Positions 43,513 to 54,034 of a stretch of 64,000 bases of DNA are shown here, piece after piece. The notes beneath the pieces are model-generated. The model saw nothing but the letters and a program-made list of their open reading frames with translations, made no database searches and had not been told where the DNA came from. Every line of letters begins with the position of its first letter. The first letter of the stretch is position 1. The translations under genes were made by a program, and so were the position numbers. Origin of the DNA: Prorocentrum cordatum (taxonomy: Eukaryota; Sar; Dinophyceae; Prorocentrales; Prorocentraceae); NCBI GenBank assembly GCA_963575745.1, contig CAUYUJ010020613.1:44202-108201 (forward strand), in the 5' to 3' direction.

Positions 43513-44004
43513 TCAGCCACGCGTCGTTGGCCGGCAGCGCGGCAGGTGCGGTCGTAGCAGGTGCCCCCTGCATTGTTGGCTGCTTCCGCTTTCAATGGCA
43601 TGGGCGCATCCAAAACAGGCACGGTGGCTTCCGTCGCATGAAGCAGGTTGCCCCGCTGGCGTTGTCGCGGGGGCTGCCGCGTTATTCATCATCATCGCCG
43701 TGAGGCGGTTGAGCTCTTCACGAAGGTCTCTGAGTTCATTAGCCCCTCGGAGTATCTCTCCATGACGATTTAATGCGTCCTGATCTCCAGCAAGGGCATA
43801 ATGAAACTCAGCTGTGATCAGACCAACGCCCCTGCAGATGGCGCAGGGTGCCTCAGCTGCAGTACCTTCCATATTGCCAGCCAGCTGTCCGTCCACATGA
43901 GCACGTGCAACTCGGCCCCAACACTGCGCATGGAATATGCGACCACACTGAAGCCTCCAGACCTTGTCGCGATGCATGAAGTGATCCAGGCATATGGCAC
44001 ACAT
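43513..44004 (-). pseudogene. RING-H2-like finger domain in the copia polyprotein
   Basis: MCAICLDHFMHRDKVWRLQC, then GRIFHAQCW and, after about 26 residues, APCAICRGVGLI. The layout CX2C ... C-x-x-x-F-H-x-x-C ... CX2C is that of a RING-H2 finger, with the first His replaced by Arg (CGR for CGH). RING fingers act as ubiquitin ligases or protein-binding modules. A coiled, Arg/Glu/Leu-rich helix (ELRDLREELNRLTAMM) follows. The missing ligand makes zinc binding doubtful in this copy. The frame ends at the left in shifted sequence. Confidence 0.55.
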
Positions 44005-44139
44005 GTTAAAGTTACCGTCGCTGATGGCTGGCGGTGTTGCCGATGGCCCGGTACGTGTCTGGCGCTCCAGAGTAGTTCACCAATATCATACTGACTCGGT
44101 GGGACCGACGGTGGCTGCATGGCTGAAAGTGCTGCCGGG

Positions 44140-45350
44140 TTATACGCAGGTGCCCCTGCTGTGGTTGGCCCGACGTTCATGGCTGCGACGCTGGCGGACC
44201 GATTGCATCGAAAGGTTAGCCTGCTGCGCCTCGTGAATGGCCAGAATCTCTGGGCGCAGCTCCCCCATGGATGATGCCACTACCAGGCCGGGGGCCTGCT
44301 GCATCACATCTGAGTCTATAGGGGTAGCTAAATATCCACAATGAGGAATCTGGCCAGGCACACCTGACGAGTAGCCAAAGCCGCGCGTCAACTGAGACTG
44401 GTAGCAGTCGTCGGCCGTCGCTCGTACATACGGGATCTCCGGCTGCATTCCCACGCGAGGATTGCCAGTTACCTGAGCATGGTAGTCAGGATACAACGGG
44501 AAGTCCATCGGTGGTGCTGTAGGGCGCTCTGCAACTGTCGGATCGCATGTCGGATGACTGAAAAATGCTGGAACGTAGTTATCTGCATCGATCGGGGTTG
44601 TCCGGTGATGGATTTGGGCCCGGGACATACTCCCATGGCGGCGTCCAGTTAGCGCTGGGAAGGCCGATGCCACCCCTACGCGTGCTCTGTGCGGCTTCGC
44701 GCATCTGCCGGTACATCCACTCTGGCTGGCCAACTAGGCTCTCGGCCCTCTGTGCAGCATGGTGATCAGGAAGAGCAGGTTGCCCCGCATGTGGACGCGG
44801 CGATGCGGATGGTGATGTCGCCTGTAAAGCCTGGTAGAGCTGCGGGTCCATCCGAATGCTTTGGAGCCTTGCCTGTAGGCTATTGGTGCCCCCAGCGCTC
44901 TGTGGAGTCCCAAATGGAGTTAAGGCTATGCTCATAGGATCGCTGGCGCACAGCATGTCGGTGGGAGTAATTCCACTCGAAGTCATACCTGTCACGTCCG
45001 CACTTTGGGCCAGAATTCCATGATCCGTCAGATCCCCCTGCAGGCGCCCCCGCTTGGTACACCTCTTGCAACATAAATACTGCAGAAAACTCGACCTCCT
45101 GGATGGGCGTCGGTTCGGGACACTTCAAATTGTAGGGGGTCTTTGGAATAAACAATTCTTTCAACGATGATGCATCATTTCGAAATTCGTACATGTCGTC
45201 GATAGAACGATCACTGCTCGGATACTTCTGATCGTTGTCCCACAGGTACATGGGATTGATCCATACGTGCCCCACGCGATTGTACCTGCACTTGTCGCTG
45301 GGCAGAATACCTCTAAGCTGGACGATGTGAATCGAAGGAACTCTGCCGTT
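44140..45350 (-). pseudogene. Low-similarity linker of the copia polyprotein
   Basis: Minus frames 44140-44733 and 44579-44995 are Pro/Tyr/Gln-rich, contain AGxPA motifs, and have no recognised fold. The upper part follows the Tpt1-like domain directly. Confidence 0.4.
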
Positions 45351-46592
45351 CCGGTCTGCCGACATTACAATATCGTTTGCTGAGCGCAAAATAGCTATCT
45401 TATCCCGAAGCAAGTTCTTCAAACTAACCATAACCAATACCTCGGAGTCGGCACGCGGGCCGGACTGGTTTCTGCTGTCACCCAGCAGGTATGGGCAAGC
45501 ATGAACAAACTGTCTGCCTTTTCTCTTTATGGTGTCGTCGGCACGGAATGACACCCCCCATGCTAAGTACATTCGGGAAGTTGCCCCACTGGTACCATGA
45601 ATAAACTAGCACGGTGCATCTGGAACAATCAAGTCTGTCATCCTCATATACAATGATTCAGGGCGTCTTATCCCAGGACTGCTGCGTCCATTACTTGGGC
45701 GGGTGAAATATGTCTCGCGCGTCTCAGTAGCACACTTACACGTCTTGACCTGTAGCCTGTTTTTCTGCATCCCAGTGGCGCCGACCATGCCCATCAAATC
45801 CAGCACAGTCAATGCTTGGCATGCCAAATGGCGCTTCCTGAGGTACTGGCGCACAGCCTCCAGGTGTCTGCGACGCTGACGATCACATCCTTCAGGTGGC
45901 CACTGGTCGAGAAGCTCTGAAAGCTCAACCCATCCATCGAATTCATCGAAAGACGGCACTGCTCGCAGAAACATATCAGAGAGATGGCTGTTGTGAAATG
46001 GTTTGCGACGAAGAGCAGTCGCAAGCCATTCTGAGCAGCAGCGCTGCTCCTCATAGGTCAACTTTGGGCCGACAACTCCGTCTGCTTCAAGGACTCCCAT
46101 CCAGTCGGTCTTCTCCGATTGATGCGCGAGCGCCGGGCGTCTACGCCGGCGCGCATGTGCGCCCACGTCGGCAAGGACGGCGGTGTCCTGAATATCGCAT
46201 TCCACCGCAATGTATCGATCAGACCCGTCATCATAATTGGGGTGGCACGCAGGGTCGATCTTCATATGATTGGAAGTGCGTAAACGGCCCCAACACTGTC
46301 GGCATTCAACAGGCACTTCCGAAGCAAGGGCAGGCTGCCCCGCAAAACTCCGAGCAGGCTGCCCCGCAAAACTCTGAGCAGGTTGCCCCGCAGAACTCTG
46401 AGCTGCTGCTGATGCTGCGGGTGCACGAGCGCCTGCCGATGACGCGGCAGCGCCTGCTTTTCCCCTGGGCGTCCGAGGAGTCCTCGGCGGGGCACTGACG
46501 TCGAAGTCCTGGCGTTTCTTCTCATTGACTTTGTAGTACTCGTACATCTTATCCTTGAGAGCTGCCCCCGACGCCTTCGACGCGGTTTCCAA
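45351..46592 (-). pseudogene. Tpt1/KptA-like RNA 2'-phosphotransferase domain
   Basis: Residues 187-285 of the 46592 frame give a winged-helix half: SEWLATALRR, FDGWVELSELLDQW and KNRLQVK, the order LRH ... DGWV ... K.RF seen in Tpt1/KptA. After one in-frame TAG (45606-45608) the same frame gives FIHGTSGATS, GRQFVHACPY, SGPRADSEVLVMVSL and ILRSANDIVMSADRNGRVPS, matching HGT, RxHVH, SGxRxDxxVLV and the N-x-V-L-T-x-G-x-x-G-x-x-P block. Tpt1 removes the splice-junction 2'-phosphate from tRNA using NAD+. Here the key His of LRH is Arg and the RAxQGHS block is not visible, so this copy is probably inactive. Three AGQPA repeats precede it. Confidence 0.62.
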
Positions 46593-48640
46593 TCATTTCT
46601 TTTTGGTACCACGCCGCGTTGAAGAAGCATCCCTCGATGACCCCTCCAGCGTCGGCGTTCGGCCAGTCCTGCGTGTCCGGCCAGGGGTAGGGCCGCGACG
46701 CGGTACAGGGTCCTTTGGAATAAGAGTGCTGGCGACTTGAGATGCAGCTGCTGCGGCGGCCGTTGCTGGTCCTCTGGATCGACGTCGACCAGCAGGTTGC
46801 CCCGCAGGTCGTTCTTGCTTGCGATCTCCAGGGTTAGGATCATCTGGGCTCTTCCTCTTGTTCTGTTTGGGCGGGTCTGAGCTGATCAGGTCCGAGCGAC
46901 TTAGACGGGCCCGACGAATCCGAAGATGGAGAAATATCAGTGGGTGGATCTGTTTTCGGCTTGGGAGCTGCCCTAGCCGCCGCCCCTGCAGGCGTCCACG
47001 GCCCATATCGCACGGGCCCTCTGCCAGGGTTCAGGTCTAGAACATCAGGCTTTCTGAATGCCACATTACCGATAGTGGCTTTTTTCCTTGATGGTCACAT
47101 GATATTTGGTAGAGCTAAGCCTCCGTTTGATTCTGGTCTTTACCCAGCCTACAGATCCAGCACGGTAGGCAAACGGCGCACCTAGGATCGACAGGGGCGT
47201 CCGCATCGCGCGCGACGTCCGCGATATCCGCGCCAGTGGCGAGGGCGTCGGAGAGGTCCGAATCGCATCCTGCAGGAGCTGCTTCCGCGGGGTCTACCTC
47301 TTCGGCCATCGCTTCAACTTCAGCTTCATCAGCTTCTCGCCGATCGTCTTCTGATTTGGGCGAAGCAGGTTCCCCCGCGTTCCACTCACGATTGACTACC
47401 TTCAAATCATGAAGAGGTGAGAGGTGTTTCCATATCTAATAGATTGGGATATATCGTCGGCTGTAGCGGGCCCGTAGTCGCCCTCCGTCAACTGCTCCTC
47501 CCATGGCGTTGTATTTGGGTCGGCGCAGCAACCCCGACCATCACCACGAGGCCAAACCCACCGTGTCCTTTTAAAGTTCGGACTTCTCGCTGGGCGTCTC
47601 CTGGGGCAGCCGAGCCCGTGGTCGGCATATCCGGGGCATGTGCAAACAACGCCTCTGTAAAGTTTCCGTTTCTCGACGATAGCCCTCTCGAGGTCGCGCT
47701 CGATGAGTTTTCTCGTGGTTTGACAGGCCCTGTCCTTATTGAGCGAATGATATTGCCTTCTTCATCGCGTTCAACCTCGCGAATAAAATACCAGCGACGA
47801 CTCTGGTGCTCAGTCCAACCCTGGCCCAACCAGCATTGCATCGCATCTGGGGGCATGCGCTGGCGAGCCAATCCAGCCTCCGAGTAGCCAACAAGGCGCA
47901 GCATTTCGCCCCCTGGACATTCTTCTCGAGGTTGATCCCCTCAAGGCGGGCGGCCCCGCAGACGCCCCCGCCTCGGGGGAGCGCCAGGCCCATCGGCCCG
48001 CCATTGAGGTCCTTGGCTTTCCCACATCAGGGAGATGAGGGCGCTGAAGGCCGCTAGAGCGAGCGCCACTGGAGCGCGCACGCGCACGGTTGGGCGAGCG
48101 ACTGGGGGTCCGACCGCGACGTACCAGACGAGCGTCATCTTTCCACTCTTCGCCATCGTCGTCGGCGCGATACTTGCGTCTCCGGAACTGGCGGCTTGCC
48201 GATCGCCCCTGGCGGCTCATGGAGCGGTCCGAAGCTACATATGCGCATTGAAATCCTTCATCGTGACCAAGCTCACATTGAATGCGCCCAGACAGATCAC
48301 GAACGTCTCGCGGGCTTCCCTGCAAAGGACCATCATCACTAAATTCCATGTCTGCCGGATTTCCAATAACCCGAGGATAAAGCATTAACTGTATCCCCTC
48401 CTCTGTTGCAGGAACAGTGGCTTATGAATCCGCGGGCGCCCCATCCATTTCGCCATCTCCCCCGGCGGGCACGCGGCAGTTCTCGACAAAGTCAATATCT
48501 GCAGGTTCCCCCGCGATGGGCATGCCCAGCCAGTCTGCCAGATCAACACCACTGTGGCCAGCGAATACCTCCTCGAACAGCTCGTCGGCACTCAAATATC
48601 TGGCAGCCATGAAATTAACATCTGCAACTGAGCTATCGGC
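46593..48640 (-). pseudogene. Poorly conserved middle part of the copia polyprotein
   Basis: Several minus frames with charged, Arg/Ser- or Glu/Ala-rich composition: 46593-47006, 47115-47405 (acidic), 47488-47904 (QGWTEHQSRRWYFIREV, faintly WW-like), 47810-48385 (RS-rich) and 48422-48610. They lie between the CCHC knuckle and the Tpt1-like domain. AGxPA motifs occur near 46790, 47370 and 48505. No firm domain. Confidence 0.4.
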
Positions 48641-48661
48641 CGGGTCGGCTAAAAGTGACTT

Positions 48662-49081
48662 CTAGTCAACATACTGCATATCCGAATCAGTTTGAGCCAG
48701 ATGCATCGACGGACCTCTGCCTCTCCCATCGCCCTGAGGGCATTCGCGGCGAAAGTGCTGTGTGCTATGGCATATGTCGCACTCCATAGTTTTGCCATTG
48801 GCATCCTTCGGCCCCCCCCCCCTACGTCCCTTACCTTTTCCCGATGTATGCCTACGATTCCTGCCTGCACCCAAGAATGTATCTTCAGATTGTGGCCCGG
48901 TAAGGGGCGCTAGGAATGCGAATATGCCTATGCCATGCAATCGCCGACGCTTACCTTTACCCTTACCTCGACCCTTGCCTTTTCCCTCGAGTGCTCGTCG
49001 GACGATACGCCGTACCTTATGGACTGGCTTCTTCATGAATCGCCTCCACCTGCATGTTTCTGGTACCCTTACAATAACCAT
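48662..49081 (-). pseudogene. Gag C-terminal part with CCHC zinc knuckle
   Basis: A Lys/Arg/Gly-rich segment (EGKGKGRGKGKGKRR) leads to MECDICHSTQHFRREC, a CX2CX4HX4C zinc knuckle (residues 101-114) as in retroelement nucleocapsids that bind RNA. The ATG used overlaps the stop of the preceding gag frame (TAATG), so a single-base shift separates them. Another basic KGKGRRGGG patch lies just before the knuckle. Confidence 0.75.
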
Positions 49082-49563
49082 TACGCCTGTTGCTCTTCCG
49101 TGAGGTACGTAGGCATATCTGAGAAGTCAAGGGCTGTGGCCTCGTCGTCCGAAGACGCGGCGTCTGTACCGGAGTCGAAGTCGGACTCGGCAGGTTGCCC
49201 TGCTGAGCCCATTAGAGTTGTGGCTTGTGTAGGGGATACCGCGTCGGGCGGCCCCCGAAAACTGGCCCGGGAGTCTTGCGACCCCGAGGCCGATCCACCA
49301 TTCTGAGCCAGTAGTGTAGTGGTCTCAGTTGACTTTGGACCGTCATGCCAGACATGATTTGCAAGTTGCCCTGCGTTTGCCTCAGCGTGGAAGGTCTCGG
49401 CTCGGTGACCGTGACTGAAAATACCACCAATCTTGCCAGGGGTTCTCTCAGCAATGTGCGCATATGACCTCATGCGTTCTAGTAGAGCGTCAAATTGTTG
49501 CTGGTCTCTCGGCATGTGGTGGTTTAGTGGCTGCAGGAGTTGCCGTGCACGCGATGTCCCCAC
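49081..49563 (-). pseudogene. Gag middle part (capsid-like)
   Basis: ARQLLQPLNHHMPRDQQQFD and ERMRSYAHIAERTPGKIGGIF match the LLQP ... HI.ERTPGNI block of dinoflagellate copia gag. It should continue directly from the frame at 50517, but about 920 bases of unrelated sequence lie between. Confidence 0.65.
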
Positions 49564-49584
49564 TCCAAGAGCTCTGAATACAAT

Positions 49585-50512
49585 AACTGCTAAAATCCCA
49601 CCAGCCCTCTGGGCGTAGGTGGTCTAGAGCAGATCCTCTTCCACCCCTCCCTCTTCCCCCTTGGGGAGGGGTTTACCCCTCCCCCTACCCCCTCCCCTGG
49701 ACCTGGACGGGGGGGGCCGCGGGTAGTTAGAGCGTCCAAGATGGCCCAAGACGGCTCCAAGAGCGCCTCAGAGAACCCAAGATGAGCTCCAAGATGGCTC
49801 AAGATAGCGCAAGATCGCTCACGATGGCTCCTAAGATGGTTCCAAGAAGCCCAAAGACGGCCCCAAGATAACTCCAAGTGGCCAAACAGCTCCCCAAGGA
49901 GGCCCCGAAGAGGCCAAAATCGTCCCAAAACCTAAGGAAAATCAATGATTTTTGCTTTCTCGCCTTTTCGCTTCCGATGGCCATCCGAGGCCTGGAGATG
50001 GCTCCAAGATGGCCCAAGAGGGCCCCAAGAGAGCCCCAAAAGAGCCCCAAGACGGCCCCAAGAGCGCCCAAGAGCACTCCAAGAGCGTTCCAAGAGGGGT
50101 CCAAGAGGCGATTTTAGGGGCTTCCGAGGGGGGACGCTAATTAAACCCCCCCTCTTGTTTGATCGACTCCCTCCAAGATGGCCCCAAAAGCGCCCCGAAG
50201 GCTCCCCAGAGCGCCTCAAGAGGGTCCCAAGAGGCGCCCAAGATGCCCCAAGGCGCCCAAAAAGCCCTCCAAGAGGCCCTCAAAAGACCCCCAAGAAGCT
50301 CCTTCCCCTCCTCCTCCTCCTCCTCCGATTCTTCCTCCTTCTCCGTCCTCCTCCTCCTCCTCCTCCTCCTCCTCTTCCCCCTCCTCCTCCTCCTCCTCCT
50401 CCTCCGACGACGACGCCGACGACGACGACTCCTCTTCCATCCTCCCCCTCTCGGGGTCTGTGACAGCTTCCCCCGCCCTTTGTTATTCTGCATGCTCCCC
50501 GACTTCCCTGAT
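49585..50512. other. Insertion inside gag: CCAAGA tract and TCC array
   Basis: Starts with AAATCCCACCAGCCCTCTGG and then (A/G)GGTGGT, a word also at 63068-63100. It holds a CCCCTCC-rich patch, a long tract of CCAAGATGGC/CCAAGAGC words (49735-50310) and a (TCC)n array (50305-50410) with GAC triplets. It separates two gag halves that normally adjoin, so it entered after the element did. No coding content. Confidence 0.65.
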
Positions 50513-50516
50513 CACC

Positions 50517-51182
50517 TCAACTCCCCTGAGCATCGTTTCTGGATGGGCTGGTGGGGATACGCGAAGCGTCAACAATTTGGAAGTTGGGGACGTTAAAGCC
50601 TTCCGCTTCAGCTTCATAGCGGGCTATCTCGAAGCGTGCCAACGTCTGGTCGATTCGTTCCCCCGCATGGACTCGGAAGTCAATAAGAGCTGTACCAAAG
50701 TTACGTTGGCACTCCTCTTCTAAACTCTCGAACTTCGTGCTTAAGAGGAACATGATGTAGGTGACGCCGTCGGTATGGCGGCCACCTATGTTAACGCCAA
50801 AATTGATAACTGCTGGGGGGACTCTCATGGCTATGGTCCGCGCGAGGCCTCCCAAGCCTCGCTGCAGAGCTGCAGCTTGTTGGGAGGGCGTCACGTTGCC
50901 TGTGGTCACGTTGATCCAGGCATGTACCTCGCGGACGAATTCGCGAAAAAGTACCTGACCTGCTGGGTCCCAATGAGGGCCGGTCGTTTTTGTGTCGTCT
51001 CCGCCACGCATATGTCCTACCGCACACCCGATAGCGACCCATGTGAGCCCAAAGATAGTAACACCAATCCAATGGCCTCGCAGGTCGTAGTCGGATGTTG
51101 TCGGTTGGGGTTTCCGATGTGTAGTCGTACGTCTGCGCGGGGGGGGAGGCGGCACCGTGTCGTATCGCATGTTTCCATGCAC
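50517..51182 (-). pseudogene. Gag N-terminal part
   Basis: 221 residues. Residues 33-55 (GHWIGVTIFGLTWVAIGCAV) are hydrophobic enough for a membrane segment. Further on come VREVHAWINVTTGNVTPSQQ, LQRGLGGLARTIAMRVPP and MFLLSTKFESLEEECQRNF with ARFEIARYEAEAEGFNV, which match copia gag of dinoflagellates (L.ERFAPLDEE ... RYE.ARxRA). The frame ends at the later insertion. Confidence 0.7.
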
Positions 51183-51200
51183 TATGTCTTCGAAGAAGTT

Positions 51201-51432
51201 TCAAATTGGAGTAGGTGGGTGGACTTCAAGAGTGTAGTCGCGCAGGGATGTAGGACGAAAGTAAGAGGCCTCCGCGTAAGCAGAGGTGTCACTGCAAGTG
51301 TCCTGGCTATACTGCGTAGTTACATACATCCCTCCGCGCAAACCCACTGCACCCTGATGTTCCACCATGTCTGTAGTCAACCAGATAATGCCGTGGATGG
51401 TGAGGGGTAGAGCAAGAGCTGACCACCATAGG
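51201..51432 (-). pseudogene. Leader frame with hydrophobic segment, between LTR and gag
   Basis: A minus frame running out of the LTR reads LWWSALALPLTIHGIIWL, a possible membrane helix, then polar sequence to a stop at 51201. In the inserted element this is the 5' leader. Coding use is uncertain; the hydrophobic stretch in the next frame (gag residues 33-55) makes the pattern worth noting. Confidence 0.25.
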
Positions 51433-51447
51433 CCAGCTCCGCTACCA
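51433..51447 (-). promoter_or_regulatory. Primer-binding site resembling initiator tRNA-Met
   Basis: Minus sequence TGGTAGCGGAGCTGG directly follows the 5' LTR. It matches the classic copia site TGGTATCAGAGC at 10 of 12 positions, and TGGTAGC also fits tRNAs ending GCTACCA. The dinoflagellate initiator tRNA would have to end CTCCGCTACCA to pair fully. Confidence 0.55.
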
Positions 51448-51448
51448 A

Positions 51449-51700
51449 ATTTGAAGGCGGCTGGGAGACCCAACCAACAGCTTCGCCTTAGGCGAAGCCC
51501 AGCTCCCGCTCTGTTGTACCGTAGTAACGATAGTCCCAGTAGTAGGGGGCGAGCCATCTCAAGCAGTATTTTGGTATCGATGGCAAATACTACACCTCGC
51601 GATGAGGTGTAGTCAGATCTGGGCGGCCGGCCGCTTGAGCCACGCGGCCACGGGCACACGTTCGCTTCCGCTCCCTGTGTCCCCAGCTCACTTTAGAGTC
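51449..51700 (-). repeat. 5' LTR of the large copia element
   Basis: Direct repeat of 35598-35840, bounded on the inner side by the primer-binding site. It starts (minus sense) near TGACTCTAAAGTGAGC and ends near CCTTCAAAT. It differs by small indels: it has an extra AGCTTCGCCTTAG-like stretch and one more TG than the 3' copy. Confidence 0.8.
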
Positions 51701-51779
51701 AACAGGGTCCTAAGAAGCCAACTATTGATCCCCCTTGAGTTTTTGAAAGATTGTCGTATTCTCCCCTTTTCTGGCTGCC

Positions 51780-52085
51780 GTCAGCTCAAGACGGCCCAAG
51801 AGGACTCCACGGTGGCCCGAGAGGCATCCAAGACGGCCCAAGAAGACCTTGAATGAACCCAAGACGGCCTTGGAAAGAAAGCTCTTCGACTGCCCAAGAC
51901 GGCGACAAGACGGCCCAACGACGGCCCACAGACACCCACCTCACGGCCAAGAGGGCCCGCAGGCAACCCAAGAGAGCCCCAAGCCAGCGTAAGAGAACCC
52001 CAAGACGGCCCAAGAGGGCCCCAGAAAACCCCCAAAACTGCCACACAGGAGGCCAAGACAGCCTGAAGACGGCCAAAACAAGTAC
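51780..52085. repeat. CCAAGACGGC-rich degenerate repeat
   Basis: CCAAGACGGCCCAAGAGG, CCCAAGAGGGCCC and related words occur about every 10-25 bases. It passes directly into a CAT array. Confidence 0.8.
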
Positions 52086-52089
52086 CACA

Positions 52090-52121
52090 ATACTTATCAT
52101 CACCATCATCATCATCATCAG

Positions 52122-52152
<31 letters not shown>

Positions 52153-52389
52153 ATCATCATCATCAGCAGCATCATCCTCAGCATCATCATCAGCAGCAGC
52201 ATCAGGATAATCACAATCAGCACCATCATCAGAAGCAGCATCATCAGCATCATACTCATCATCAGACACATCATCATCATCACCACCATCATCATGAATC
52301 ATCACCCTCAACACCATCATCATCGTCATCATCACCACCACCTTAATCATCATCATCACCACCACCACAATCACCATCACCATCACCAC

Positions 52390-52427
<38 letters not shown>

Positions 52428-52871
52428 GTATCATCAGCAGCAGTATCATCTCATCGTCGTCATCACCATCAGTCACCATCACCATCACCAACACCACCAC
52501 AACGAGCATCATTGCCACCATCACCATCACCACCATCAGCAACATCATCACCACTCATCATCAATCATCATCAACGTCATCTTCCTCATCATCCTCATCA
52601 GCATCAGCATCAGCATCAGCATCATCAGTATCACTACCATCATCACCATCACCAACAACAACATCATCATACATCGTCATCAGTAACATAATCAGCACCC
52701 GCATCAGCATCATCATCATCGTCATCACCACCACCATCATCATAGTCCACATCATCACCACCGAATCACCAACAGTACCACTATCGTCGTCATGATCATC
52801 ATCCTCATCATCATCGCCATCTTCTGTATCAACCGCATCATCAGCAGCACCACCATCATCATCATAATCAG
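52090..52871. repeat. CAT/CAG/CAC triplet array
   Basis: About 780 bases of CAT with CAG, CAC, CGT and CAA variants. The small element that follows appears to be inserted in it, since ATCATCATCAGCAGCA resumes at 53934. Confidence 0.95.
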
Positions 52872-53929
52872 CCGGCCCCCTTGTGGGGCAACCAGGCTGT
52901 AGGCCGAAGGTTCGCAGTTTCCTGTACCAGTTGCAGCTTCCAGTTTCCACTGTTACAGTTCTGCTTCTTGCTGCTTACTGTTCCTTGTTGATGGACCGCG
53001 CGAGGGGGGAGGCCCAAAACGGGCAGGTTTAGCACGCCCTGAGCGTGTTGTCTGAATTGCTGGGGTGGGTAAAAATTGACACCCCGCACGCAGATCGGCG
53101 GGGTCAGGGTCCAAAAACACAGAGGATTTGCCACATGTTTTAAAATTCGGGATCACCCCTCACACAGATCGGCGGGGTCAGGGTCCAAAAAAACAAAGGA
53201 AAAGGATTTGCCACATGTTATAAAAATTCGGTGGCACCCCTCACACAGATCGGCGGGGTCAGGGTCCAAAAAAACAAAGGATTTGCCACATGTATTAAAA
53301 TTCGGTGGCACCCCTCATGCAGATCGGAGGTGTCCGAAAACCAAAGGAATTCAACATTTCTGAAATTCGGTGGCACCCCTCACGCAGCCTCACGCAGATC
53401 GGCGGGGTCAGGGTCCAAACACAAGGGATTTGCCACATTTCTGAAATTCGGTGGCACCCCTCACGCAGATCGGCGGGGTCAGGGTCCAAAAAAACAAAGG
53501 ATTTGCCACATGTTTTAAAATTCGGTGGCAACCCTCATCAGATCGGCGGGGTCAGGGTCCGAAAACCCAAGGGATTCTCAACAGTTCTGAAATTCGGTGG
53601 CACCCCTCACGCGGATCGACAGGGTCAGGGTCCAAAAGCACAAAGGATTTGCCAAATGTTTTAAAATTCGGTGGCACCCCTCACACAGATCGGCGAGGTC
53701 AGGGTCCAAAAGCACAGGGGATTTGCCACATTTGTGAAATCCGGTGGCACCCCTCACGCAGATCGGCGGGGTCAGGCTCACACGACAAGTCAATTGGCTT
53801 TGCCGATTACGAGTCGGCCTCGCATGAAGTTCCGATACTGCTTCACGACAGCGCCCAGGCCTCATGACATAGCTCTCGCATAGCGCATTCTCCGAGATAG
53901 GGGGCCGGCGGCAGGCGGCGAAGCCCTTA
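52872..53929. mobile_element. Small nonautonomous element with 73-bp internal repeat, copy 2
   Basis: Same left end (CCGGCCCCCTTGTGGGGC) and right end (GGGGCCGGCGGCAGGCGGCGAAGCC) as 22621-23225. The internal unit (CACCCCTCACGCAGATCGGC ... GGATTTGCCACAT) is present about nine or ten times, versus five in copy 1. CAT array sequence lies on both sides, which marks the ends. No coding capacity. Confidence 0.78.
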
Positions 53930-53939
53930 CGGATCATCA

Positions 53940-54030
53940 TCAGCAGCATTATTACTAGCCGGCCGCTCTGCGGTTGATCGGGAGTTTCTGTATATAGAAG
54001 AAGGTGCGTGCGCTTGTTGGCGAGGGTGAG
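53940..54030. repeat. 65-bp dispersed repeat, inverted relative to 31440-31515
   Basis: CTAGCCGGCCGCTCTGCG, GGGAGTTTCTGTATATAGAAG and AAGGTGCGTG match the reverse complement of 31515-31450 (CTAGCCGCCCGCTCTGCG, GGGAGTTTCTGTATGTAGAAG). Confidence 0.75.
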
Positions 54031-54034
54031 GATG

